A DNA stretch of 64,000 bases from Alteromonas sp. BL110 (GTDB lineage: Bacteria > Pseudomonadota > Gammaproteobacteria > Enterobacterales > Alteromonadaceae). The stretch is taken from contig NZ_CP031967.1 of NCBI RefSeq assembly GCF_003443615.1, forward strand, positions 3,596,001 to 3,660,000, written 5' to 3'. A program made the translations under genes and the position numbers. Below the pieces are notes generated by a model, which saw nothing but the letters and a program-made list of their open reading frames with translations, was not told where the DNA came from and searched no databases. Of this stretch, positions 45,519 to 55,160 are shown in pieces (the stretch's first letter is position 1; each line of letters starts with the position of its first letter).

Positions 45519-46349
45519 ATGGACATACGCTTTCTCACCACTTTCATAGAGGTGACAAAAACTCGTCACTTCGGTAAAGCCGCTGAAAACCTTTACCTCA
45601 CCCAATCTGCCGTTAGTGCTAGAATAAAGTTGCTTGAAGAGTATTTTCACACAACGCTTTTTATTAGGCAGCGTAACAGTATCCAGCTCACGCAGTCCGG
45701 AGAAAAGCTGCTACCATACGCAAAGCAATTATGTGCCACGCTCAACGAAGCAAAGCAAGAGCTGCAAATCCAGTCGTCTGAGTATGTGGTCTGTGGCGCA
45801 ACACAGCTAGCAAGCGAACTACTGTTGCCCACAATGCTCAGCCATCTTCACAACTCATTTCCTGATTGGTCTGTAAAGGCAGAAGTGTTGACGTTGGACG
45901 CGCTTTCACGCCAACTGCACGAAAGAGTTACAGATCTCGCTTTTTCTACTGAGCCACTCAAATCTGAAGAGGTAAATAGCACCGTATTGATGGAACACGA
46001 AATAGCACTTTATCGCGTTGGAAAGAACTCGGATGCTGTTAATGCAGCTGACTTCGTCGCAATTGACTGGGGTAGCAAGGCAAGAGACTGGCTTCTTACC
46101 GCCTACCCGCAGCTTCGCGATGCAAAATTACGGACAAATTCGCTAAATCTTGCTCTAAATAACTTACTCAGCGAAGGGGGGATAGCCGTGCTGCCCACCA
46201 ATATAGAAAATCAAATACCGGCCAATGTTAACGTAACTAAAATAAGAACCCTTGAAAATGTACCATTAAGGTTATACATACACAGCATGAAGCAAATACG
46301 ACGCGTGGGCCTTGCAGAGATAATAGACAGCGTATCTACAGTAAGTTAA
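45519..46349 (+). CDS. hdfR: HdfR-like LysR-family regulator
   Basis: A 276-aa LysR-type regulator. The N-terminus MDIRFLTTFIEVTKTRHFGK and the DNA-binding helix AAENLYLTQSAVSARIKLLE match the HdfR pattern (TFLEVSRTRHFGRAAE in E. coli, recalled). The C-terminal effector domain is less conserved. The ATG at 45519 gives the family start; 27 extra codons upstream are in frame but do not fit. In E. coli HdfR represses flhDC; the target here is unknown. The maoP-hdfR arrangement is conserved. Confidence 0.85.
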   Translation: MDIRFLTTFIEVTKTRHFGKAAENLYLTQSAVSARIKLLEEYFHTTLFIRQRNSIQLTQSGEKLLPYAKQLCATLNEAKQELQIQSSEYVVCGATQLASELLLPTMLSHLHNSFPDWSVKAEVLTLDALSRQLHERVTDLAFSTEPLKSEEVNSTVLMEHEIALYRVGKNSDAVNAADFVAIDWGSKARDWLLTAYPQLRDAKLRTNSLNLALNNLLSEGGIAVLPTNIENQIPANVNVTKIRTLENVPLRLYIHSMKQIRRVGLAEIIDSVSTVS

Positions 46350-46421
46350 ATGCAACCAATAGGTTTTGCGCGAGTGCCATAACATATGGCCAATGAATGA
46401 CAGAATTGAAAAGAGAGTACT

Positions 46422-46772
46422 ATGTCTCAAATACACCCTTTATTAGAAAAAAACGCGTTTCAACGATTAGAAACTAGCCTGGCGACGATCAAAGCCGAAC
46501 AAAAATTGTTTATCCTTAAAGATGAACACGGTTGCGTTATGCTAACGACTGACGAGGAAGACGGTGTACCAGTTTGGCCAGACGCTGAACTTGCGCTTTT
46601 GTGGGCTACAGAAGATTGGGCGCATTGTGAAGCAATGGAACTCACCACTAAGGAGTTTTTAACCAAATGGGTTCCAGGTATGACGCAAGACGAACTTATG
46701 GTCATTATTTGTCCTGTTCCAGCTGAAGAAGGTGAGGTGATTTCACCACAAGAGTTTGCCGAGTATCTTTAA
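46422..46772 (+). CDS. DUF2750 family protein
   Basis: A soluble 116-aa protein of unknown function. It shows the DUF2750 pattern as I recall it: LFILKDEHGCVMLTTDEEDG, then VPVWPDAELALLWATEDW, and ELTTKEFLTKWVPGMTQDEL. GAGAG lies upstream of the ATG. It stands alone, between hdfR and the DUF2789 gene. The name rests on pattern memory, not a search. Confidence 0.7.
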   Translation: MSQIHPLLEKNAFQRLETSLATIKAEQKLFILKDEHGCVMLTTDEEDGVPVWPDAELALLWATEDWAHCEAMELTTKEFLTKWVPGMTQDELMVIICPVPAEEGEVISPQEFAEYL

Positions 46773-46813
46773 TAGTTGTTCAGGACGCTGTGAGTTCAAA
46801 AGTTCCGGGTGAT

Positions 46814-46841
46814 CTTAAGCATAAAGCTTAAGGTAATTACC
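46814..46841. repeat. Two adjoining palindromes upstream of the DUF2789 gene
   Basis: CTTAAGC-ataaa-GCTTAAG (46814-46832) is followed by GGTAATTACC (46832-46841), a perfect 10-base palindrome. No T run follows, so an operator role is as likely as termination. Confidence 0.45.
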
Positions 46842-46936
46842 TAGTAACTAGATGGAATCAATTGAGCGGTAGTGTAATCCTCACGCCGCTTAATCGTATC
46901 TATGTATCTCGTTATTAAATGACCCAAGGAGGCGTT

Positions 46937-47170
46937 ATGTTTACTGAACAGCCCACAATGAACAGCCTATTTAGTCAACTCGGTCTAGGAAGTTCAGACG
47001 AAGAAATTGCAGAGTTTTTCGAAACACATAAAGGACTAAATAAAAGCCAGCACCTACACGAGGCGCCTTACTGGAATGAAAGCCAGTCCGCATTTTTAAA
47101 GGATGCTATCATAGAAGATGCTGCATGGGCTGAGGTTATTGACCAGCTAAATGCAGAACTGCACGAATAA
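46937..47170 (+). CDS. DUF2789 family protein
   Basis: A 77-aa helical acidic protein of unknown function. The pattern MNSLFSQLGLGSSDEEIAEF, then THKGLNKSQHLHEAPYWNES, then WAEVIDQLNAELHE resembles DUF2789 as I remember it. Start at the ATG at 46937, preceded by AAGGAGG. Stand-alone gene, 67 bases before the RNase J-like gene. Confidence 0.7.
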   Translation: MFTEQPTMNSLFSQLGLGSSDEEIAEFFETHKGLNKSQHLHEAPYWNESQSAFLKDAIIEDAAWAEVIDQLNAELHE

Positions 47171-47237
47171 AACTTTTTAGCATGTATCTACCGCTCTCAT
47201 ACCTTATTTCTAATCTTTAAAAAAGGCAGTAAACGCT

Positions 47238-48623
47238 TTGTTGCACCCAAACATTGATGATTTGTGGTTTGTCCCGTTAGGTGGGACAGGCGAAATCGGA
47301 ATGAATTTAAATTTATACGGGCACGATTGTCAATGGCTGATGGTAGATTGTGGTGTATCATTTGATGAACCCCTCATTCCGGGGTACAAAAGCAACGTAT
47401 CGGGTGGCAAGGCTTCGATAAAGGGCGCTGCGCATAGAGTAGTGGCGCCTGATCCGACTTTCATAGCGAAGCAAAAAGATTCACTGGCTGGCATAGTAAT
47501 CACGCATGCTCATGAGGATCACGTGGGCGCTATTCCTTATCTTTGGGAGCGGTTTCAAAAACCAATATTCACTACCTCATTTACCGCTGAAGTCTTAAGG
47601 CGGAAGCTCGCAAGGAGCAAGCTTGCCAATCGTATTCCTATCGTTGAAGTAGAGGCTGGTGAAACTCGCCAGATAGGGCCATTTAGCGTGAGTTGGTTAG
47701 CAATTACGCACTCTTTGCCTGAACCCTTCGCGCTCAAAATTAAAACCCCCGCAGGTACTGTTTTACACACTGCTGACTGGAAAATCGATGCAAACCCCAT
47801 TACAGGTTTACCTTTCGATGTAGACCTTTACAAGCAACTAGGTAACGAAAACATCCTTGCGTTAGTGGGCGATTCTACAAACGCGCCAAAGCCTGGATTT
47901 TCCATCTCCGAAAGAAATTGTTATGACGGCTTACTCAGTACTATTTTGCCGCTTAGTGGCAGGGTGGTTGTGGGGTGCTTCGGCAGCAACATCGCAAGGC
48001 TTATTTCGTTAGCTAAAATTGCTAAAAAAACGAAACGATACATGGCGCTCTACGGACGTTCATTATTAAATATGTACAGTATTGCTAAGCAGCAAGGCAT
48101 TTGGCCCGACGATTTACCGATAACCGATCCTCAACACCTGGGTTACTTACCCCCCCATGAGGTTTTAGCAGTTGCAACGGGAAGTCAGGGGGAGAAAAAT
48201 ACAGCCTTAGCCCGTTTGGCTCGCGACAATCATCCACATTTAAGTTTGGACAAAGGCGACGCTGTTATATTTTCTTCTATCATAATCCCTGGCAACGAAG
48301 AGAGTGTAGGGCGCTTAAGTAAAGTACTGTCGGCAAAAGGCGTTACTGTTATTCACAGCGAAGATAGCACCTTGCCTATACACGCCAGTGGCCATCCTTG
48401 CGCGGAGGAACTAAAACTCATGTATCACTGGGTTAAACCTAAAATTGCTATCCCGGTTCATGGTGAACATGAGCATTTACAGGCACATGCAGATATTGCT
48501 AAGGCATGTGGGGTAATGAAACACTATGTGGGTCAAAATGGTGATTTGTACCGGTTATCGCCGCAGCCCAGCATCCGCCGTCAAGTCGTGCCAGTAGGAC
48601 GGGTACCTGTTCAACAAGAGTAA
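47238..48623 (+). CDS. RNase J-like metallo-beta-lactamase-fold hydrolase
   Basis: A 461-aa metallo-hydrolase with a beta-CASP arrangement. The zinc motif is VITHAHEDHVGAIPYL (about 87-102), with further ligands in LTHS-type (AITHSLPEP) and LHTADWKID motifs and the C-terminal HASGHPCAEELKLMYHWVKP and PVHGEH. It resembles the RNase J group of alphaproteobacteria but lacks their C-terminal domain (about 90 residues shorter than usual RNase J). It starts at a TTG (47238) with AAGGCAG upstream. Gammaproteobacteria normally rely on RNase E rather than RNase J, so its substrate is open. Confidence 0.82.
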   Translation: MLHPNIDDLWFVPLGGTGEIGMNLNLYGHDCQWLMVDCGVSFDEPLIPGYKSNVSGGKASIKGAAHRVVAPDPTFIAKQKDSLAGIVITHAHEDHVGAIPYLWERFQKPIFTTSFTAEVLRRKLARSKLANRIPIVEVEAGETRQIGPFSVSWLAITHSLPEPFALKIKTPAGTVLHTADWKIDANPITGLPFDVDLYKQLGNENILALVGDSTNAPKPGFSISERNCYDGLLSTILPLSGRVVVGCFGSNIARLISLAKIAKKTKRYMALYGRSLLNMYSIAKQQGIWPDDLPITDPQHLGYLPPHEVLAVATGSQGEKNTALARLARDNHPHLSLDKGDAVIFSSIIIPGNEESVGRLSKVLSAKGVTVIHSEDSTLPIHASGHPCAEELKLMYHWVKPKIAIPVHGEHEHLQAHADIAKACGVMKHYVGQNGDLYRLSPQPSIRRQVVPVGRVPVQQE

Positions 48624-48866
48624 ATCTTCGGAAATTATAGAATATAAGACGCCTAGCCCTACGTGATTTAACCATTAATCCCCCCCTAAAGGCGTACTTT
48701 TCGCGCAACTTACCTCTCGTGCTTAAGTTAAATAAAATTACTAATATCAATGTGATAGCTCTATTATGGAGTTTTGCAAAAACCTTGTTTTGAATCTGCC
48801 CATGTTTCGTACATTCTGATACACTTAAATACATAATAAAAATTTAAATTATGCGAACAACTTGTG

Positions 48867-51800
48867 ATGAAGTTTTTATCCTACCTGATTCTCTTGGTTT
48901 TTACTGTTTGTACTTATGCAGAGGCTTCTCCACGGCTTACCAACCCAGTTTTTCAATCGCTTTCGACAAAAAACGGCCTGCCTCAGGATGTCGTAAACGA
49001 CATTGCAATAAGTGAAGATGGGTTTGTATGGATTGCCACAGAAGGTGGTTTAGTGCGCTGGGATGGTGTAAGAACTAAACGGATAACGGATTCAACAAAA
49101 ACGCTGCTTGATGCCTCGGTTCACCGATTAGCGCTGCAAGGTTCTGAAGGGCTTTGGTTTAGCATCTTTGGCCAAGGTAACTACTATCTGGATTTAACCA
49201 CGCAAAAAGTCGTTCAAATAGAGCCCGCGAGTTACCACGATATAGAAGGTGTTGTCCAACATGCTGAAACATTCCATTGGTACACCCCAAATAAATTGGT
49301 CATGGCGCTAAACGAAGAAGTTCAGTTATTTGATACTGAAAACAGTAAATTAATTCGCATTGCAAAGCTACCTACAGAGCTTTTGGAAAATAACCATATC
49401 ATTCGCGCAGCCATTACCATCGACGATATCTTGTTGGTAGCAACGTCAAAAGGCGTGTACGTAAAAAATATCCAAGATACTGAGCAACCCTTGGTTAGCC
49501 TAGATTACTTAGGTGATATTCCACAAAACATTGACAATATTAATGCGAAATTCCTGCTATTGGATGACCAAAACAGAGTATGGATTTCAACGGTACTTGG
49601 CGTATTCGTCGCACAGAAAAACGATTTTTTAGGGCAAGTAAACAACCTTAAAAAAAATGTATTTAAGCAGGTAGTTACAGATAGAAATGTGTGGACTATG
49701 GTGCAATTCAGTGACAATGCCTTCTGGATGGGGACCAATAAAGGTCTGTATCAACTCGTTGAGACACCAACTGGCTGGAAGAGTGAACACATTTTAGAGC
49801 CCAACAACGGGTTCACCGAAATCTCGAATAAAAAAATTACCGCAATAGCGAAAGACGAAGCTGATAACTTGTGGATGAGTTCAGTCTATGCCGGCGCGCT
49901 ATACTTTGGTATCAAAAGTGCTGATATTTTTGCCATTCAGAACGAGCGAGCGGGAGCAGAAAGTGCGCTAACCAGCCATGTAGTGTGGACCTTCGCGGAA
50001 ACAGAGCCCAATAAAATATGGATAGGTACTCAAAATGGGCTAAATCACTATGACTTCACGACAAAAACATCTGATAAGTTTCTTTATTTTGACGACGAAG
50101 TTTATGGTAAAGGGGCGGTAGATAAAATTATCCCTTTGCAAAACGGAAAACTGTTCGTAAGTACTTATGAAGGCATCCGAGTATTCGACCCGAAAACGGG
50201 AAAAATATCTCGCCCCGAAGTACTCAATGAAGGAGGTAATGGTGTTTTTGATACCTATATCCCCGGCATGGTTCTATCTAACGAGGATATTTTATACTTT
50301 ATTGGCTATGAAGGTTTTTATAAATATGACATTAATAATAAAACCGTCTCTCCACTCAATTTAGACCCACGAGTTTTCGATATCAATTTCTCTTATGGCT
50401 TTATAGGGCAGTCTACCTATCACAATAATAGGTTGTTTCTGGCTACCAAGGGAGGTTTGTGGTTAATAGATCCTGAGACTTCGCGGCATGAACTTGTTTA
50501 TCGTTTCCCTGAGTCGCAGCGCGGAAACGAGCGCTCAATATCATCTTGGGTCATTGACGATATGGGCGTACTTTGGCTTGCCTATAGTGGTGTTGGGTTA
50601 ATTGGCGTCGATGCCGATACTTTCGAACCTCTATACAATTTGAATGACACCAATATTTTGTTATCAAACATAGTTTACGGGCTTCAAAAAGATGAGTTTG
50701 GGAACGTTTGGTTTAGCTCGCATAAAGGCCTTCACCGGTACAATCCCTCCACTGCACAAATCAAAAATTTTATTTACGGTCGTGAGTTAAGTGTTTCTGA
50801 ATTTAATCAAGGTGCATCACTAAAGCTTAATGATGGAAGGCTTGCCTATGGTTCAACAAGCGGGGCCGTTGTATTCTCGGCTTCGCAGCTTGAAAGTTTA
50901 GAGACCGACAAGAGCCTTCTAAGCAAAAAAACAGCGATTACAGAAGTTGCGGTAGACAATCGTGCTCTTAGCCAGCCTTTAAAAAACTTAAGTGGTCACC
51001 ACTTTAATTTAAACTATGAAGACTATGGGTTAACCATTCACTTTTCTTCGCTCGCCATGTCTGGAGTAGGTAAAGTTAAATATTACTATAAGCTTCTTAA
51101 TGGTGACCGCGTGGTAACTGAAGGCGTTACCGACGATGCTAAGATAACCTTTACCAACATAGAGCCAGGCGATTATATCTTTACCGTGGCCCCCACGCCC
51201 GGTAGCTTTGAATTTAACGTGTTACCGGCGGAAATAACCCTTTCTATGCCTTATGCTCCACTTCGTTCACCACTCGCGTATTCCCTATATGCTACGCTTG
51301 TTGTTGGCCTTTTAGTGGCTTATTTACTCTCTAGACAGCGTCATTTATTTAGGCTTCAAAAAGCACAGCAACAAGTTACCTTATTTAGCGATGCGTTTAG
51401 ACAAACCCGGGACTGGGTATTAATTTTCGATAAAGACAAGCGATTGGTTGCTGCTAATCCCGCCTTTGAGCAGGTGTTTGGATTTAATAGCAGGGATCCA
51501 CTACCTAAACAATTAGCTCGCCTTTACCTGCGTTATCCCAACCTCAATCGACACCTTTCGGGCAAGTTGCCGGAAATGCAAGGCGGTGACTTTTGGAAAG
51601 ATGAGACCGTTATTGATGGTGCCGACGGTAAGCGTTACGACGTGTTGATAGATATAACAGCGGTAAGTGGCGAATCTAATGATGCGGAACACTACCTGAT
51701 AGTTATATCTGACATCACCGAGCAAAAAAATGCAGAACGCAAACTGCTTAAAATTGCCACCTACGACAGCCTTACTGGTTTGGTCAACAGAACGTTGCTT

Positions 51801-53039
51801 CTTGATAGACTTGAACACGCCATAGGGCTTGCGCGTCACCATGGGCACCGTGTAGCGGTAATGTTTGTCGATTTAGACAGATTTAAAGGCATAAATGATT
51901 CCCTAGGTCACGATTATGGCGACAAACTTCTTCGCATTGTGGCTAATAGAATGCGAAACCTGGTGGCGGAGTCGGGAACGGTTGCGCGACTTGGTGGTGA
52001 TGAATTCGTTATTGTAATCGAAGAAGTGGGGGCGCACGATGACTTAAGCTCATTTGTAGCGCAAATTATTGAATCAGTAGAAACACCAATTTCATTGGCT
52101 GAAGAAGTGCTTCGTGTGTCTTGTAGTATTGGTGTTGCTTTTTACCCTGAAGATGCGTCTGAACCTGCAGAGCTTATCAAGCAAGCCGATGTAGCTATGT
52201 ACAGCGCTAAAAAAGATGCGCTGAGCGGTTTTACTTATTTTACTAGTGATATGAATGAGCGTGCGAAAACGCGCCTGCAGATAGAAAACAAAGTAAAACG
52301 CGCTTATTCTGATGATTGCTTCTTTAACCATTATCAGCCGATCATAGATGCTAGAACTAATAAAACGATTGGAGTAGAGCTCCTGTTAAGGGGAAGATTA
52401 GACGAGAAACCGCTATTCCCCGATCAATTTATCCCAATTTTAGAAGAGTTTAAATACATTATTGAAGTGACGAGACAAGCCATGCGCCGCGCGGCAGAAG
52501 ACCTGTCATCGTGGTACGAAAAAGGCTTCGATGGGTATGTGTCAATAAACTTATCTGCTCTTCATTTTAAAACTGAGTTCGATTTAAGTGGTGTATTAAG
52601 CCTGTTGAGCGAGTTTGGTTTACCAAAAGAAGCATTTAGATTTGAGATTACCGAAGGCGTTCTGATGGACGATAGCGATAATGCTTTAAGGCAAATTGAG
52701 CGGTTCGTTAAAGAAGGTTTTATTTTAGCTTTAGACGATTTCGGGACTGGATATTCATCGCTAAGCTATTTAAAACGCTACCCGTTATCGGTACTAAAAA
52801 TAGATAAAAGTTTTGTTAATGAGATGGCACCGGGTAATGCCAACGAAGCCTTAGTAACAACGACTATAGCGCTCGCGGCTAACTTAAACATGAGCTGTGT
52901 TGCGGAAGGCGTTGAAACACAGGCGCAGGTCGATGAGCTTATTGAAAGGGGGTGTTACTTCCATCAAGGGTATTTTTACGCAAAACCGTGCAAAGCAGAT
53001 GAAATAGTCTCCATTCTGTTTAAAATCTGGGCTAACTAA
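48867..53039 (+). CDS. Sensor protein: signal peptide, beta-propeller, membrane helix, PAS, GGDEF, EAL
   Basis: A 1390-aa c-di-GMP enzyme. A signal peptide (1-21) precedes a periplasmic two-component-type propeller (about 30-690; repeats like LPQDVVNDIAISEDGFVWIA) and a Y_Y_Y-type domain (to about 795), then one membrane helix (about 805-823). PAS follows (about 840-955), then GGDEF (motif RLGGDEF, about 1040) and EAL domains. The I-site RxxD before GGDEF is lost. In EAL the signature reads ELLLR instead of EALLR (about 1170), but ISINLS-type Asn (VSINLSAL), FEITEG and DDFGTG are present, so phosphodiesterase activity is plausible. I chose ATG 48867 over GTG 48864. Confidence 0.93.
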   Translation: MKFLSYLILLVFTVCTYAEASPRLTNPVFQSLSTKNGLPQDVVNDIAISEDGFVWIATEGGLVRWDGVRTKRITDSTKTLLDASVHRLALQGSEGLWFSIFGQGNYYLDLTTQKVVQIEPASYHDIEGVVQHAETFHWYTPNKLVMALNEEVQLFDTENSKLIRIAKLPTELLENNHIIRAAITIDDILLVATSKGVYVKNIQDTEQPLVSLDYLGDIPQNIDNINAKFLLLDDQNRVWISTVLGVFVAQKNDFLGQVNNLKKNVFKQVVTDRNVWTMVQFSDNAFWMGTNKGLYQLVETPTGWKSEHILEPNNGFTEISNKKITAIAKDEADNLWMSSVYAGALYFGIKSADIFAIQNERAGAESALTSHVVWTFAETEPNKIWIGTQNGLNHYDFTTKTSDKFLYFDDEVYGKGAVDKIIPLQNGKLFVSTYEGIRVFDPKTGKISRPEVLNEGGNGVFDTYIPGMVLSNEDILYFIGYEGFYKYDINNKTVSPLNLDPRVFDINFSYGFIGQSTYHNNRLFLATKGGLWLIDPETSRHELVYRFPESQRGNERSISSWVIDDMGVLWLAYSGVGLIGVDADTFEPLYNLNDTNILLSNIVYGLQKDEFGNVWFSSHKGLHRYNPSTAQIKNFIYGRELSVSEFNQGASLKLNDGRLAYGSTSGAVVFSASQLESLETDKSLLSKKTAITEVAVDNRALSQPLKNLSGHHFNLNYEDYGLTIHFSSLAMSGVGKVKYYYKLLNGDRVVTEGVTDDAKITFTNIEPGDYIFTVAPTPGSFEFNVLPAEITLSMPYAPLRSPLAYSLYATLVVGLLVAYLLSRQRHLFRLQKAQQQVTLFSDAFRQTRDWVLIFDKDKRLVAANPAFEQVFGFNSRDPLPKQLARLYLRYPNLNRHLSGKLPEMQGGDFWKDETVIDGADGKRYDVLIDITAVSGESNDAEHYLIVISDITEQKNAERKLLKIATYDSLTGLVNRTLLLDRLEHAIGLARHHGHRVAVMFVDLDRFKGINDSLGHDYGDKLLRIVANRMRNLVAESGTVARLGGDEFVIVIEEVGAHDDLSSFVAQIIESVETPISLAEEVLRVSCSIGVAFYPEDASEPAELIKQADVAMYSAKKDALSGFTYFTSDMNERAKTRLQIENKVKRAYSDDCFFNHYQPIIDARTNKTIGVELLLRGRLDEKPLFPDQFIPILEEFKYIIEVTRQAMRRAAEDLSSWYEKGFDGYVSINLSALHFKTEFDLSGVLSLLSEFGLPKEAFRFEITEGVLMDDSDNALRQIERFVKEGFILALDDFGTGYSSLSYLKRYPLSVLKIDKSFVNEMAPGNANEALVTTTIALAANLNMSCVAEGVETQAQVDELIERGCYFHQGYFYAKPCKADEIVSILFKIWAN

Positions 53040-53257
53040 TGGCGCTAAGTTGCGGCTTGTTGATCTTAAACAATCATAACGAGTGAAAAGCCGCATGTAT
53101 AAAAAAACTAAATTCAGCGCTCAAAGTGTTGTTATTCATCGCAAATAATGTAAACGCTTGTTTAAAAAGCTTGTTTTTCAATAAAAAATAAGGCTTATTA
53201 GAAGACTGTGAAATCATTGTAAAAATGAGCTACATTATAACAACATATGAGTGACTT

Positions 53258-54937
53258 ATGCCGCTAGACATGACAGTAAACGCAAATACCACGGAAGTAA
53301 TAACATCGCCATTAAGTATGTTGTACCACTGGGAAAAAAACCGTGGCAACGACGTATTTCTTACGCAGCCGATCAACGGTGAATATCACGACTACACTTG
53401 GAAACAAGTTGCGGAGCAAGCCCGACAGGTGGCGGCACGTTTACGTGAATTAGATTTCCCACAAGGAAGCCGTATTGGTATCTTTTCTAAAAACTGTGCG
53501 CAGTGGTTTATTGTCGACCTGGGCATAATGATGGCAGGTCACGTGTCGGTACCTATTTTCTCTACAGCCGGCCCTGATACCATTCAGTATGTGCTGAAAC
53601 ACGCTGACGTGCAGCTATTGTTCGTAGGAAAGTTAGACAATACTGCCGAACAGGTCGCTTCAATTCCTTCAGAGTATCACACTGTTGCGTTCCCTTATCC
53701 AAACATTGCTACCAAACAGCAGTGGAAAGAATTTATGGATATAGCACCGATAGCTGACTCTCCTGTGCCCAACATGGACGACATGATGACAATTATCTAC
53801 ACGTCAGGGAGTACGGGGCAACCAAAAGGGGTAGTGCATAGCTACAACACGGCATGTTGGGCAGCGCGTCGTTCACTCGACCAGTTAGGTATCAACGAAA
53901 ACGATCGTACAATGAGTTATTTGCCACTTGCGCACATAACCGAGCGGGTGCTTGTAGAGCTTTCAAGCTACTACAGTGGCGGGAAAATTCATTTTGTGGA
54001 AGATTTGGCAACATTTCAGCGCGACGTCGGTCATTGCCAACCTACATTATTTATTTCTGTTCCACGCTTATGGACTAAATTCCAAATGGGCGTTTTGGCG
54101 AAAATGCCGCAGAAAAAACTAGATACCCTACTAAAAATACCCTTTCTAAACAAAATCGTTGCTAAGAAAATTCGAAATGGTTTGGGCATAAATAATGCGC
54201 GTCTATGGGCGAGCGGCTCAGCACCACTGGCTCCAGCAGTTATTGAGTGGTTTGCGAAAATTGGTATCTACATCTCTGAAGGGTGGGGGATGACGGAAAA
54301 CAGTGCCTATGGTACTGGTAGCGTTCCTTTTCGACATGACAAAATCGGTTGTATCGGTAAGCCTTATGACGGTGTAGATGTTCGCACATCAGAGGAAGGT
54401 GAAATTCAGGTGAAGTCGCCGTGCAACATGCTGGAATATTATTTAGAGCCCGATAAAACCGCTGAAGTTTTCACCGAAGACGGCTACCTGCGCACTGGCG
54501 ACAAAGGCGTCATAGATTCCGATGGCTACGTTAAAATTACTGGTCGTTTGAAGGACATCTTTAAAACGGCGAAGGGTAAATACGTAACGCCTGCACCCAT
54601 TGAAGCTAAATTTATGGAAAACCCTATAGTTGAACAGGTGTGTGTAACGGGTACAAATCTGCCTCAGCCAGTGGCATTGTTAGTGTTAAGTGAAGAAGCG
54701 CAGAAGAAAGATAAAGCCAGCATTGAAGCTAGCCTTAAGAAAACCTTTGAAGCTATAAACGCTAAATTAGAAAGCCATCAGGTAATGGACCGCGTTGTAA
54801 TAATGAAAAACGAATGGAGTATCGAGAACGACTTACTTACACCAACACTTAAAGTTAAGCGTCATGTGTTAGAAGATCGCTTCGTTGACATTATACAGGG
54901 TAGCTACAGCGATAAATTGGTCTGGGTTGACGCGTAA
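53258..54937 (+). CDS. Long-chain acyl-CoA synthetase (AMP-forming, COG1022-like)
   Basis: Activates fatty acids to acyl-CoA. It is 559 aa with the ATP/AMP signature YTSGSTGQPKGVVHS (about 175-189), the adenylate motif WGMTENSAYGT (about 345-355), and YLRTGDKGVID plus GRLKDIFKTAKGKYV near the C-terminus. No signal peptide. The ATG at 53258 has only a weak site; Met5 is an alternative start. Several AMP-dependent ligases share this pattern, so the substrate class is inferred from the family branch. A terminator follows at 54975. Confidence 0.88.
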   Translation: MPLDMTVNANTTEVITSPLSMLYHWEKNRGNDVFLTQPINGEYHDYTWKQVAEQARQVAARLRELDFPQGSRIGIFSKNCAQWFIVDLGIMMAGHVSVPIFSTAGPDTIQYVLKHADVQLLFVGKLDNTAEQVASIPSEYHTVAFPYPNIATKQQWKEFMDIAPIADSPVPNMDDMMTIIYTSGSTGQPKGVVHSYNTACWAARRSLDQLGINENDRTMSYLPLAHITERVLVELSSYYSGGKIHFVEDLATFQRDVGHCQPTLFISVPRLWTKFQMGVLAKMPQKKLDTLLKIPFLNKIVAKKIRNGLGINNARLWASGSAPLAPAVIEWFAKIGIYISEGWGMTENSAYGTGSVPFRHDKIGCIGKPYDGVDVRTSEEGEIQVKSPCNMLEYYLEPDKTAEVFTEDGYLRTGDKGVIDSDGYVKITGRLKDIFKTAKGKYVTPAPIEAKFMENPIVEQVCVTGTNLPQPVALLVLSEEAQKKDKASIEASLKKTFEAINAKLESHQVMDRVVIMKNEWSIENDLLTPTLKVKRHVLEDRFVDIIQGSYSDKLVWVDA

Positions 54938-54974
54938 ACAGACTGATTAGCAGCATTGTTTCTAACGAGATTTT

Positions 54975-55004
54975 AAAAGCTCTGTCTTTGACAGAGCTTT
55001 TTTA
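54975..55004 (+). terminator. Intrinsic terminator of the acyl-CoA synthetase gene
   Basis: GCTCTGTC-ttt-GACAGAGC followed by TTTTTT, 38 bases past the stop. Confidence 0.92.
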
Positions 55005-55160
55005 TGAAAAGTGTTATACAAAGGGCGCTAGGCGTTAAGCCGGCTATTCCTTTCGTTTCTGCGCTCTTTACCTTCCATTCGCTATTTATTACGCACCACC
55101 GCTATTTTGTTTGCACCACGCTTACAATCAGCATGCCACTAGAATGCGCCTTTACCAGGT

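Noticed and set aside
53040-53257. Terminator or regulatory RNA between the GGDEF-EAL gene and the acyl-CoA synthetase gene
   Set aside because: Only weak AAGCTT-type pairings with no stable stem or T run were seen.
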